Of a stretch of DNA of 64,000 bases, positions 31,291 through 39,265 are shown piece after piece. This DNA is from DATEOR01 sp963841425 (GTDB lineage: Bacteria; Actinomycetota; Thermoleophilia; Gaiellales; Gaiellaceae), in assembly GCA_963841425.1 (NCBI GenBank), contig CAWJCL010000004.1, forward strand, positions 62,001-126,000. Direction: 5' to 3'. The translations under genes and the position numbers were made by a program. Numbering within the stretch: the stretch's first letter is position 1; each line of letters opens with the position of its first letter. The notes beneath the pieces are model-generated. The model did not search any database, was not told the origin of the DNA, and was given only the letters and a program-made list of their open reading frames with translations.

Positions 31291-31908
31291 ATGGTCGCCG
31301 CACCAGTCCCGGAGACGCGCAAACTGCCGAAACTTCACGAAGCCGCCAAGGCATGCAAGGCATGCGACCTGTGGAAAACAGGGACGCAGACGGTCTTCGG
31401 GGAGGGGTTGAAGGGTGCGGAGATCGTCTTCGTCGGCGAGCAGCCGGGCGACAAGGAGGACCTCGCCGGCAAGCCCTTCGTCGGCCCGGCCGGACGCGTC
31501 TTCGACGAGGGCCTCGCGGCCGCCGGGATCGACCGGCGGCTCGCGTACGTCACGAACGCGGTCAAGCACTTCAAGTGGGAGGCGCGCGGAAAGCGGCGAA
31601 TCCACCAGAAGCCGAACGCGGCCGAGCTCGCTGCGTGCAGGCCCTGGCTGGATGCCGAGCTCGAGGCGGTCGGCCCGAAGGTACTCGTCCTGCTCGGAGC
31701 GACGGCCGCGCAGGCGCTTCTCGGCCGCCAGTTCAGGGTGACGAAGGGACGCGGCCTGCCCGTCGACTCCGACCTCGCGCCGTACGTTCTCGCAACCGTG
31801 CACCCGTCCTCGATCCTGCGCCAGCGCACTGATGACGAGCGCGCCGTGGCCATGGCCGATTTCGTCGCGGACCTGAAGGTTGTCGCGAAGCTGCTCGCGC
31901 AGGCCTGA
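31291..31908 (+). CDS. udgX: uracil-DNA glycosylase UdgX
   Basis: A 205-aa family 4-like uracil-DNA glycosylase of the UdgX clade. Features: iron-sulfur Cys pair KACKACDLW (about 20-28), motif A GEQPGDKEDLAGKPF (about 49-63), the diagnostic KRRIH insert (101-105), and motif B HPSSILR. In the Mycobacterium smegmatis enzyme the His of KRRIH becomes covalently attached to the DNA after uracil removal; His105 is equivalent. It lies directly after the NYN nuclease, forming a two-gene nucleic-acid unit. Confidence 0.93.
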   Translation: MVAAPVPETRKLPKLHEAAKACKACDLWKTGTQTVFGEGLKGAEIVFVGEQPGDKEDLAGKPFVGPAGRVFDEGLAAAGIDRRLAYVTNAVKHFKWEARGKRRIHQKPNAAELAACRPWLDAELEAVGPKVLVLLGATAAQALLGRQFRVTKGRGLPVDSDLAPYVLATVHPSSILRQRTDDERAVAMADFVADLKVVAKLLAQA

Positions 31909-31917
31909 GCGCGCGGC

Positions 31918-31938
31918 TTCTCCACAGGGTTATCCGCA
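31918..31938 (+). other. two DnaA-box-like sequences
   Basis: TTCTCCACA (31918-31926) and TTATCCGCA (31930-31938) each differ by one base from the DnaA box TTATCCACA, spaced three bases apart. Further weak copies lie at 32402-32410 and 32411-32419 (TTTTCCACG, CAATCCACA) on the other side of the small LuxR gene. dnaA, dnaN or gyrB are not in the window, so this is not called an origin. Confidence 0.3.
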
Positions 31939-32055
31939 GATGACGATCGCAGTGTTTTTCGCAGCTATGCGTAGGTTTTGCTGTGGCGGCCGCGAGCCCT
32001 ACTCCCTCGAACGAGGGTAAGGAATCGGGATGGGCGTGCCGATTTTTGGCTCACG

Positions 32056-32391
32056 ATGGACGCTGCCGAGCGCAAAGACATCCTGTCTCGATACCTGGAC
32101 CACGCCCGCCGCTTCGACGAGGTGGCCGCGCGTCGGTCTACACAGGAGCAGGACGCCGAGGTCATCCCGTTCACACCCCCGCTCCGGGAGCTCGAGCAGG
32201 AGCCGACGATGCGTGAGATCGAGGTTCTGCAGCTGATTTCAGACGGTCTCGTGAACCGCGAGATCGGCGTGCGCCTCTACCTCTCCGAGGAGACGGTCAA
32301 GTCGCACGTGCGGCACCTTCTGGCCAAACTGCAGGCGCGCAGCCGCGCGCATGCAGTCGCCATCGGTTTCAGGCGCGGCCTGATCGCCTAG
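32056..32391 (+). CDS. small LuxR/GerE-type DNA-binding protein
   Basis: A 111-aa protein starting at ATG 32056 (MDAAERKDILSRYLDHARRF) with a C-terminal GerE helix-turn-helix (PTMREIEVLQLISDGLVNRE, then EETVKSHVRHLLAKLQARSR). It lacks any receiver or ligand domain, so it would act as a stand-alone DNA-binding protein. No ribosome-binding site is visible; a TTG at 31978 would add 26 residues. The 247-base gap 32392-32638 after it contains DnaA-box-like sequences and no gene. Confidence 0.75.
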   Translation: MDAAERKDILSRYLDHARRFDEVAARRSTQEQDAEVIPFTPPLRELEQEPTMREIEVLQLISDGLVNREIGVRLYLSEETVKSHVRHLLAKLQARSRAHAVAIGFRRGLIA

Positions 32392-32638
32392 GGCGATCAG
32401 GTTTTCCACGCAATCCACAACCTGTTAACAAATCCCTCCAGTGAGGGATGCTGCCGGTTGTGGAAGAACTCAGACTAAGCGGGCTTTACCAGCTTCTGGC
32501 GCTGCCAGCCACCAGTGCGACCAAGGAAAGAGCTGAGAGAAGGCCCCCAATTCGAGCCGAGATCGTCAGCATGCCAACCTCCAAGCAGGGGATAACGGCG
32601 ACGCGAGCTTATACCCCTTTTGGGGGATCTGCAAGAGG

Positions 32639-34011
32639 ATGACCCAAGTTTCCGCAACTTACCCGGCCATCGCGGCCCCGTCACGGCGGGTCGAGGTCTA
32701 TGCAGCTTGTCTGACGGCAGCGGCTATGGCCACGTGGGTCGTCCTGATTGGCAGGCTTGGTCCGCCCGAGGCCGCGTGGTGGATCGTTGCTCTTCTGGCA
32801 GCAGTAGCCTTCCTCGCGGAGCGCCAATGTGTGGCGATCGGCGCGAACACCGAAATGTCTATTTCGGTGCTGCCCATTTTTTTCGCGGCGGTCGTGTTCG
32901 GTCCTGTCGCCGCGATGATTGTCAGTGCCTGCTCCCTTGTGGGGGAGTTCGGACGGCCGTATACGAGGTGGATCGTTTGGACTTCCTCTCGGGCGCTGAT
33001 CGGAGCACTGGCCGGATTGTGTGTCTTGGGTTTGGCGGGGCGGGCTGACTCCTTCGGTGCGGTGTTGCTTGCCGTTGCAGTTGCGGCCGCAGTGCAAGCA
33101 GCCGGCGACATTTTGCTCAATGGGCTAACAGTAGCCATCCGACGAAGCGGGTCGGTTCTGGAAACAGCTCGGGCGATCGCGAGGCTTACGGCGAGCACGT
33201 TGCCGCTGTACACGCCGGTGCTAGCGGTTTTGGTCTATGCATACCGCGAGCTTTCGCCGTGGACCGTTCTGCTGTTCTTCGTTCCCGCGGTTGCCGCGCA
33301 GCGACTCTTGGTTCTGTATCAGGAGCAGCGTCAACTCGTCACGGAGTTGGCTACTGCCAACTCCAGACTTGAGGCATCGGGTCTTTCATTTGCTTGCGCC
33401 TTGGTAGCTGCTCTAGATGCTCGAGACAAATACACGGCCGGACACTCGGCTGCGGTTGCCGTCTACGCTCGAGACATTGCCCGCAGGATGGGCCTTTCAG
33501 AGGCAGATCAGCAGCTGGCACACCTCTCAGGCCTGCTGCACGACATCGGAAAGGTGGGTCTGCCCGCGGGAATTCTCGAGAAGACAGGCCCCTTGACCCT
33601 GGAGGAACGCCGGGCAATGGAAGAGCATTCCGTGATTGGACACCGGATTCTCTCCAATGTTGACCGGTACGGCGAATGGCGAAGATCGTTCGCCATCATC
33701 ACGAGCGCGTCGACGGCAACGGGTACCCCGATCGCCTCGAAGATGCACGGATCCCGCTCATTTCGAAGATCATCGCGGTCGCAGACGCTTACAACGCGAT
33801 GACGTCGGGTCGTCCTTACCGCGACGCGATGCCGAGCCGGGTGGCCCGAATGCGTCTCGCCCAGGCGGTGGGTACACAGTTTGATACGAGCGTCGTGGCC
33901 GCATTTGAAGCCATTCTCGCCACTGCTGACGAAACCTATCTCTCGGGCGATCGCGAGGACTTTCAGTCTGAGGCCCACTGGAGTGCGCAGGTCGCTGTTG
34001 TTGCGGGTTGA
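32639..34011 (+). pseudogene. membrane-anchored HD-GYP domain protein, frameshifted
   Basis: The first frame gives about six membrane helices (residues 20-220), then an HD-GYP start: ARDKYTAGHSAAVAVYARDI and HLSGLLHDIGKVGLP, ending in sense at about LSNVDRYGE. The protein continues in the +1 frame as AKIVRHHHERVDGNGYPDRL and SKIIAVADAYNAMTSGRPY, the HHE/GYP half. One missing base near 33676-33680 explains the break; repaired, it is about 457 aa. HD-GYP domains hydrolyse cyclic di-GMP. Either a real loss of function or an error. The stop lies one base from the convergent LAL regulator stop. Confidence 0.8.
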
Positions 34012-34012
34012 G

Positions 34013-36589
34013 CTAGTTGTCTTGCTTCCCGATTAGAGCTGCCTGTACGCGGTTCTTTGCGCCCAGCTTCTCGAGGATGTGTCGGACGTGCACTTTGACG
34101 GTGCTTTGGGCGATAAAGAGTCGCTGACCGATCTCAGCGTTCGAAAGTCCGAGGGCCAGAAGCTCCAGGACCTCCTCTTCTCTCTTGGTTAGCGGCTCAG
34201 ACTTCATTCTCCGGCTCTTGCGTCCAGGCAGCTTCATGCCGGCCTGTTGGGCAATTTTGGCGTCGCGGGCGCTCTCCATGACCGGGGATACGAGCTGGAC
34301 CAACTGGCTATCCGCGCTGAGTGCGCCTAAGAGTCGCGGAAAAGCTCGATAAGCCACCACGAATGAGTCGGTGTAGTCGGCTGCGAACGCATCGGTGACA
34401 AGTTCACGAACTCGGCTCACACCCTCGTTGGAGTCAAACGCGGCGATCACCTCACTGAAGCCGCAGAGGAAATGTGCCTCAGTTGCGGTCGTGATGCTCC
34501 GTGCCTGCTCGGAATACCGGAGGCTCAGCTGACTTTCTCCAGCTGCCGAGAGCACCAGCGCAAGCAGCGCCATGCGCTCGCCCAGTGTCGCCGGGCTCGG
34601 GTCCCCCTGAGAAGGCTCTTCGAGCTTCGCCTGCGCCAAAGCCAAATCTTTTTGGGCGATCGATAGGCGGGCATCAGTAAGTGCTCGTTGGGTCTGAAGA
34701 TAAGGATCTTCGCGGTATGCCGTTATCTGCATCAGTTGGCTGAGGTCCGCGCTCGCGGAGGCGAGTTGTCGCAATCCGATCTTTGCCGCAGCCCGATACG
34801 CCAGGCAACAACCCGTTGCAAAGTCATGGTGCAATGTGTGGCTTAGCTCCAGCGCCTCGTTGATCAGCTCCAGCGCCGCTTGGTAGTCGGATCGGGCGGA
34901 GGCGACGTACGAGCTCTGGGCCAGAAAGTTGCTTCGGACGATGGGATCCGTGGCATGTCGAGCGAGCGGCAGGAGTGCGCGCGCCGCAGACCAGACGCCC
35001 GCCAACGATCCTTGTGCGAGCGCCATTGTCTGGCGAGCGACGGTCACACGAAGACGAGTGTTCAAATCGTGCGGAGCGGCACTCTCGAGGTCTGCTAGGA
35101 GGGCGGTGCTCGACTCGATATCAAGATCCACCTGGACTAAGAAAGCGCCCCAGAGAGCGTGCTTTCGGTCCAGGTCAGCATGAGCCCCCTTGAGCGCCTT
35201 GGCATAGAACGGGGCAGCGAGATCGCTCCGGGAGCGGAGATACAGCGCCTGGCCGGCAATATGGTTGGCCCGTGAGGAGAGTCTGTGTTCTGGGGGCAGG
35301 CTTGTGGCTACCGACTCGGCAAGCGTCGCGGCCTGTCCGAGTTCGCCCTGGCGGGTCAGGAGTTCCGCCCTCACCAGTAGGGCGCCGGGGTGTTCCCCGG
35401 CCGTTTCGCCGCACTCCTCGAGCCATCGCTCAAGCGTTTCGATGCGACCCTCGGCCAGCAACTCTGGTGCGGCTTCGTCAAGGATCTCCGTCCCGATGGA
35501 TACCTCGCCTGAATAGACGGCGATTTCGAACGCGTCTTCCCATTTGTTCTGGCTCCGCGAGTCCGAGATCGCGGCATCACAAAGCCGACGCCATGCGGCG
35601 GGCTCCTCGGCCCTAAGCCTCTGGCGAAGAAACGATCTGAGAAGCGGATGAAACTCCTGATGCGATGGGCCGGCCGGCTGAAGCAACCCCTCGGCAACCA
35701 GACGCTTGATCATCTCCGGCCCGTGCTCAATGCCGAGGACGCTGCGTGTCACCCGCTCGTCAAGGCGAGCGGGGACCGATGCTCGCAGCATGAAGTCGGC
35801 TTCTTCTTGAGTAACGCGACGCACAACCTCTTCCGCGAAGTAGCGGTAAAGGGCTTCGGAAACTCGCTCCGTCGGCAGCTCATGGGTTGCGGATAGCGCC
35901 GCGAGGCCGATCAGGGCCGGCCAGCCCTCGGCCTGTTGGACGAGGGCCTGCACCTCCTCGGTGGATCGGCCGTCCAGGACGAGGGCGGCCTCGTCGGTGG
36001 TCATCGCGAGCTGGCTGCGGTCGATTTCGGTGATCTCGCCGTAGAGGACCCGCCGCGCTGATGCCCACTTCGGCCGCCGCCGGGCTGTCACGAGGACGTG
36101 CAGTGCCGGTGTCAGCATGAGGAGCCAGTCCATGAACTCCTCGACGGGCGCAGAGTCGACGACGAGGTGGTAGTCGTCGATGATCAGGAGGGCGTCCGGC
36201 GGCCAGGTCTCGAGGTCCTCGGAGAGGATCTCGGCGAGCGGACGTGCTGCGCGCTCCGGCGTGTCCGCCACGCGGAGACGTTGCTTGAGGCGATCGCCGA
36301 CCCCGGGGACGAGCGGCGCCATCACGTCCGCGAGCCCCGCTGAGAACGCCGCAACGTCGGCCGAGCCGGACGTCGCCCGATACCAGACGACGTCGTCGCG
36401 CCCCTGCACCCATTCGGCGGCCAGCGTCGTCTTGCCGTAACCGGCGGGCGCAGTCACGAGAATGGTCTGCGCCGTGTTCTCGTCGAGCACGCGCGTGAGG
36501 CGGGGCCGCCGGGCGTGGCGGCGGAAGAGGGGTGGATACGACTCCCGGAGCGCTTCCATCGCGGCCGCGGCTCCACGCCGGCGGCTCAC
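34013..36589 (-). CDS. LAL/MalT-type LuxR regulator with AAA ATPase
   Basis: An 858-aa regulator. The N-terminal STAND ATPase has Walker A TAPAGYGKTTLAAEW (about 46-60) and Walker B ALLIIDDYHLVVDS (about 132-145). A long TPR-like helical region follows (about 390-780), and a C-terminal GerE helix-turn-helix ends the protein (LTKREEEVLELLALGLSNAE, then QSTVKVHVRHILEKLGAKNR). Starts at 36589 (GTG) and 36559 (ATG) are both possible. Base composition changes sharply within the gene near 35880: the ATPase end is about 72-75% GC while the rest is often 50-60%. Inducer and targets are unknown. Confidence 0.9.
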   Translation of the reverse strand: MSRRRGAAAAMEALRESYPPLFRRHARRPRLTRVLDENTAQTILVTAPAGYGKTTLAAEWVQGRDDVVWYRATSGSADVAAFSAGLADVMAPLVPGVGDRLKQRLRVADTPERAARPLAEILSEDLETWPPDALLIIDDYHLVVDSAPVEEFMDWLLMLTPALHVLVTARRRPKWASARRVLYGEITEIDRSQLAMTTDEAALVLDGRSTEEVQALVQQAEGWPALIGLAALSATHELPTERVSEALYRYFAEEVVRRVTQEEADFMLRASVPARLDERVTRSVLGIEHGPEMIKRLVAEGLLQPAGPSHQEFHPLLRSFLRQRLRAEEPAAWRRLCDAAISDSRSQNKWEDAFEIAVYSGEVSIGTEILDEAAPELLAEGRIETLERWLEECGETAGEHPGALLVRAELLTRQGELGQAATLAESVATSLPPEHRLSSRANHIAGQALYLRSRSDLAAPFYAKALKGAHADLDRKHALWGAFLVQVDLDIESSTALLADLESAAPHDLNTRLRVTVARQTMALAQGSLAGVWSAARALLPLARHATDPIVRSNFLAQSSYVASARSDYQAALELINEALELSHTLHHDFATGCCLAYRAAAKIGLRQLASASADLSQLMQITAYREDPYLQTQRALTDARLSIAQKDLALAQAKLEEPSQGDPSPATLGERMALLALVLSAAGESQLSLRYSEQARSITTATEAHFLCGFSEVIAAFDSNEGVSRVRELVTDAFAADYTDSFVVAYRAFPRLLGALSADSQLVQLVSPVMESARDAKIAQQAGMKLPGRKSRRMKSEPLTKREEEVLELLALGLSNAEIGQRLFIAQSTVKVHVRHILEKLGAKNRVQAALIGKQDN

Positions 36590-36680
36590 GAGGTTAGCGC
36601 GCTTTGCAGCATGCTTCCAAGCCGGGGCAGACCGACGCCCACGGCGGGCCGCGGGCGTCGGGCCGTTGTCCCCCGAGTGG

Positions 36681-36962
36681 TCAGTCGGGCGTGCGGGAGT
36701 CGTCGCGCAGGCCTGCCGCCGGCTCGAGGCCTTCCAGAGGGTTCTCGCCCGTCGCGTCTCGAAAGGCGAGCGGGATCTGCCGCCGTCGGCTGACCCGCAG
36801 CTTGGAGCGCAAGACGTCCGAGTGCGCCTTCGCCGTCCGGGGCGACACGCCGAGCCGCTCTGCGATCTCGACGTTCGAGCAACCCTCAGCGATCAGCTGG
36901 ATGACCTGCCGTTGACGTGGAGTGAACCGGATGTCTTCGCCGAGAGTGATCATCGGCGGCAT
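36681..36962 (-). CDS. short LuxR-type helix-turn-helix protein
   Basis: A 93-aa protein that is mostly a GerE domain (RFTPRQRQVIQLIAEGCSNV, EIAERLGVSPRTAKAHSDVL). ATGs at 36962 and 36953 are both possible and neither has a clear ribosome-binding site. It lies between the LAL regulator and the amidohydrolase on the same strand. This is the third LuxR-type DNA-binding protein in 5 kb. The sense of ARDVE regulation is unknown. Confidence 0.7.
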   Translation of the reverse strand: MPPMITLGEDIRFTPRQRQVIQLIAEGCSNVEIAERLGVSPRTAKAHSDVLRSKLRVSRRRQIPLAFRDATGENPLEGLEPAAGLRDDSRTPD

Positions 36963-37015
36963 GTTGTCGCCGTTTGTCGGGCGCCGCTATCGGTCGCGGG
37001 GCCGATCTTTCGGGC

Positions 37016-38053
37016 CTACGCCTTTGGGCGTATGAACGACGCGTCGTGGCCGCGCGCGTTCACCGCGCCGAGGTCCCCCTCCGACAAGGCACCCGCGCTC
37101 AAGAGCAGCTCGAGCTCGTCGCGCAGGTGCGTCCGCATCATCTCGGGCCCGTCAGTTGCGATCGTGAAGGCGACGTCGCGGTCGGCGAACGTCCTGATCG
37201 TTTCGCGGAGGGCGTCCTCGTCGGCCAGCGCGCGCGTGAGCAGGTTCGAGGTGGGGCAGATCTCGAGGACCGTGCCGGCCTCCACGAGCGCGCGCATGAT
37301 CTCCTCGTCCTGAGCGGCGAGGACACCGTGGCCGACGCGGGCGGGGCGGAGGGACTCGACGACCTCGCCGACCTCCTCGATCCCGTGCGCGCCACCCTCC
37401 TCGCCGACGTGGATGGTCACGCCGAGCCCGGCCGAGCGCGCCGTCTCGACGAGGGGCGCGAGGTCGCGGTAGGGGTAGCGGCCGCCGTTCGGCCGCGGGC
37501 CCGCAATGTCGATGCCCACGACCCCGCGCGGTTTGTAGCGAATCGCCTTCTCGACGATGACCTCGTTCTGCTCGTGCGTGAACGTCCTGTCCATCATCAG
37601 GATGAGGCCGGCGCGCACGCGCGGGAACTCGAGCGCGGCGCGGTCGAGCCCGCGCACGGCGGCCATGATGATGTGGTCGAGGTCGCGCTCGCCGCCGCGG
37701 TTTCGCTTCATCGGGTTGAAGCGGAGCTCGAGCGTCGTGATGTTCTGGGAGATGTAGGCGCCGCCGATCGCCCCGTGCACCGAGCGCTCGACCGCGAGCG
37801 GGCTCGACTGGATCAGCTCCGTCCACTTGTAGATCTGGTCGAGCTCGGGGAGGCCTTCGACGCCGCGCGGGTCGACGGTGACGAGGTCGACGAAGTCCCA
37901 GTAGTCTTTCACCGGTAGCGCGATCCCCTGCTCGTGGGCGAGCGACCACATGACCGCGGGATCGACCGAGCCGCCCAGGTGCGTGTGCAGCTCGGCGAGA
38001 CCGCCGCGGGCGATCTCGGCGACGACGGCCTTCGCTTCAGACTCGAGTTGCAA
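37016..38053 (-). CDS. adenosine-deaminase-like amidohydrolase with altered substrate residues
   Basis: A 345-aa member of the adenosine/AMP deaminase family: zinc ligands HTH (23-25), the HVGEEGG catalytic Glu segment, GHG, and SNLLT. Two positions differ from canonical adenosine deaminase: HVHLDG is HTHLGG, losing the Asp that contacts the ribose, and the TDDP segment is TDGP, keeping the zinc Asp but losing the second Asp. Therefore the substrate may not be adenosine. TTG start 38051-38053 overlaps the aminotransferase stop by 17 bases, with GGAGG three bases upstream, so they are coupled. Confidence 0.78.
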   Translation of the reverse strand: MQLESEAKAVVAEIARGGLAELHTHLGGSVDPAVMWSLAHEQGIALPVKDYWDFVDLVTVDPRGVEGLPELDQIYKWTELIQSSPLAVERSVHGAIGGAYISQNITTLELRFNPMKRNRGGERDLDHIIMAAVRGLDRAALEFPRVRAGLILMMDRTFTHEQNEVIVEKAIRYKPRGVVGIDIAGPRPNGGRYPYRDLAPLVETARSAGLGVTIHVGEEGGAHGIEEVGEVVESLRPARVGHGVLAAQDEEIMRALVEAGTVLEICPTSNLLTRALADEDALRETIRTFADRDVAFTIATDGPEMMRTHLRDELELLLSAGALSEGDLGAVNARGHDASFIRPKA

Positions 38054-39233
38054 CGGCCTCCGCGAGCTTCGTCCCGGCCAGACGGTCGGGGATGGTCTCG
38101 AGCCGCTCGACCGGCTCGGCGCTGAACACGAAGCGGACGTAACGCGCCGCCACCTCGTCGCCCCAGCCGGCCATTGCCGTCGCGGCGATATGCGCGTCCT
38201 CGAGGAGGATCCGCGATGCCTCCGCAGGCTCGAAGCCCAGCGAGGCGACGTCGAGGAGCAGCGACCAGCCCCCGGCCGGGCTGACGAGCGGCCAGCCGGG
38301 CAAACCGGAGAGCATCGTGTCGCGGCGGCGCTCGAGCTCGGCGACGCACTCGGCCACGTGGGCCTGGTCTCCGCGCAGGACGGCGGTGGCCGCGAAACGG
38401 GAGATCGCCACCGGCATCGTCGTGTTGTAGACGTGCGCCCAGCCCGCGTCGGTGACGGTGTCTGCGGGGCCCGCGATCCAGCCCACGCGCCACCCGATCA
38501 TCCGGTGCTCCTTCGAGAGCGAGCCGACGACGACGGTCCGCTCGGCCATCCCGTCCATGCGGAGCGGATGGACGAGCGGGCGGCCGTCGAAGAGGAGGCG
38601 TTCCATCGCGGAGTCGTAGAGGAGGAAGAGGTCGCGCTCGCGGCAGAGGTCGCAGACCGCGAGCCAGTCGTCCTCGTCGAGGTAGCCGCCCGAGGGCATG
38701 GACGGGCTCATGAGCAGGAAGCCGGTGGTTTTGGGGCCGACCACGTCGGCGAGCCGGCCGCGGTCGAAGCGCCAGCCGTCCTCCTCGGCGAGGAACGGGA
38801 CGAAGCGCGGGATTCCGCCCGCGAGGCGAATGCGGTTGACGATTCCCGCGTACGTCGGGTCGGTGACGATCACCTCGTCGCCCGGATCCACGGTGCAGAG
38901 GAGGGCGTTCAGGAGGCCTTCCATCCCGCCGGCGGTGATGACGATCTCGCGCTCCGGGTCGTAGCGGTGGCCGGTGCGCTCGGCGGTGAAGTCCGAGATC
39001 GCGGCCCGCAGGTCGAGGTCCCCGGTGAAGGGGAGCCAGCTGTTCGACTTCGGGTCGTCGAGCTTCGCGCGCGTGACCTCGAGCGCCCCGGGCGGGAGCG
39101 GGAGATCGGTGTCGAGGTTCTCCATGCGGAGGACCGGGCCGCCGTGGCTTCCTCCTGTTTCCTCCGCGGAAGCCGCGACGCGGTCGATTCCGAAGCCGAC
39201 GATCCCCTCTAGCCTGGCCGCGCGCTTGATCAT
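38037..39233 (-). CDS. PLP-dependent aminotransferase class I/II
   Basis: A 398-aa fold-type I aminotransferase: ITAGGMEGLLNALLCTVDPG for cofactor phosphate binding, DPTYAGIVNRIR, LLYDSAMERLLFDGR, and the PLP lysine in VVGSLSKEHRMIGWRVGW. The start at ATG 39231-39233 lies seven bases after TAGACT, fitting leaderless initiation. The partner amidohydrolase is translationally coupled, suggesting they act on the same amino compound (deamination then transamination, or the reverse); that is inference. Confidence 0.85.
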   Translation of the reverse strand: MIKRAARLEGIVGFGIDRVAASAEETGGSHGGPVLRMENLDTDLPLPPGALEVTRAKLDDPKSNSWLPFTGDLDLRAAISDFTAERTGHRYDPEREIVITAGGMEGLLNALLCTVDPGDEVIVTDPTYAGIVNRIRLAGGIPRFVPFLAEEDGWRFDRGRLADVVGPKTTGFLLMSPSMPSGGYLDEDDWLAVCDLCRERDLFLLYDSAMERLLFDGRPLVHPLRMDGMAERTVVVGSLSKEHRMIGWRVGWIAGPADTVTDAGWAHVYNTTMPVAISRFAATAVLRGDQAHVAECVAELERRRDTMLSGLPGWPLVSPAGGWSLLLDVASLGFEPAEASRILLEDAHIAATAMAGWGDEVAARYVRFVFSAEPVERLETIPDRLAGTKLAEAVATRV

Positions 39234-39240
39234 GGATGCG

Positions 39241-39259
39241 AGTCTATTGCGGGTAAGGT
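39241..39259. promoter_or_regulatory. two divergent -10 boxes between aminotransferase and glycosyltransferase
   Basis: On the minus strand TAGACT (39241-39246) precedes the aminotransferase ATG by seven bases. On the plus strand TAAGGT (39254-39259) precedes the glycosyltransferase ATG by six. Both would yield leaderless mRNAs, with only eight bases of sequence between the two boxes. Confidence 0.5.
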
Positions 39260-39265
39260 GCCGCC

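Noticed and set aside
31918..32470. Chromosome origin
   Set aside because: Boxes are imperfect and few, and dnaA, dnaN, gyrB, parA and rpmH are all absent.
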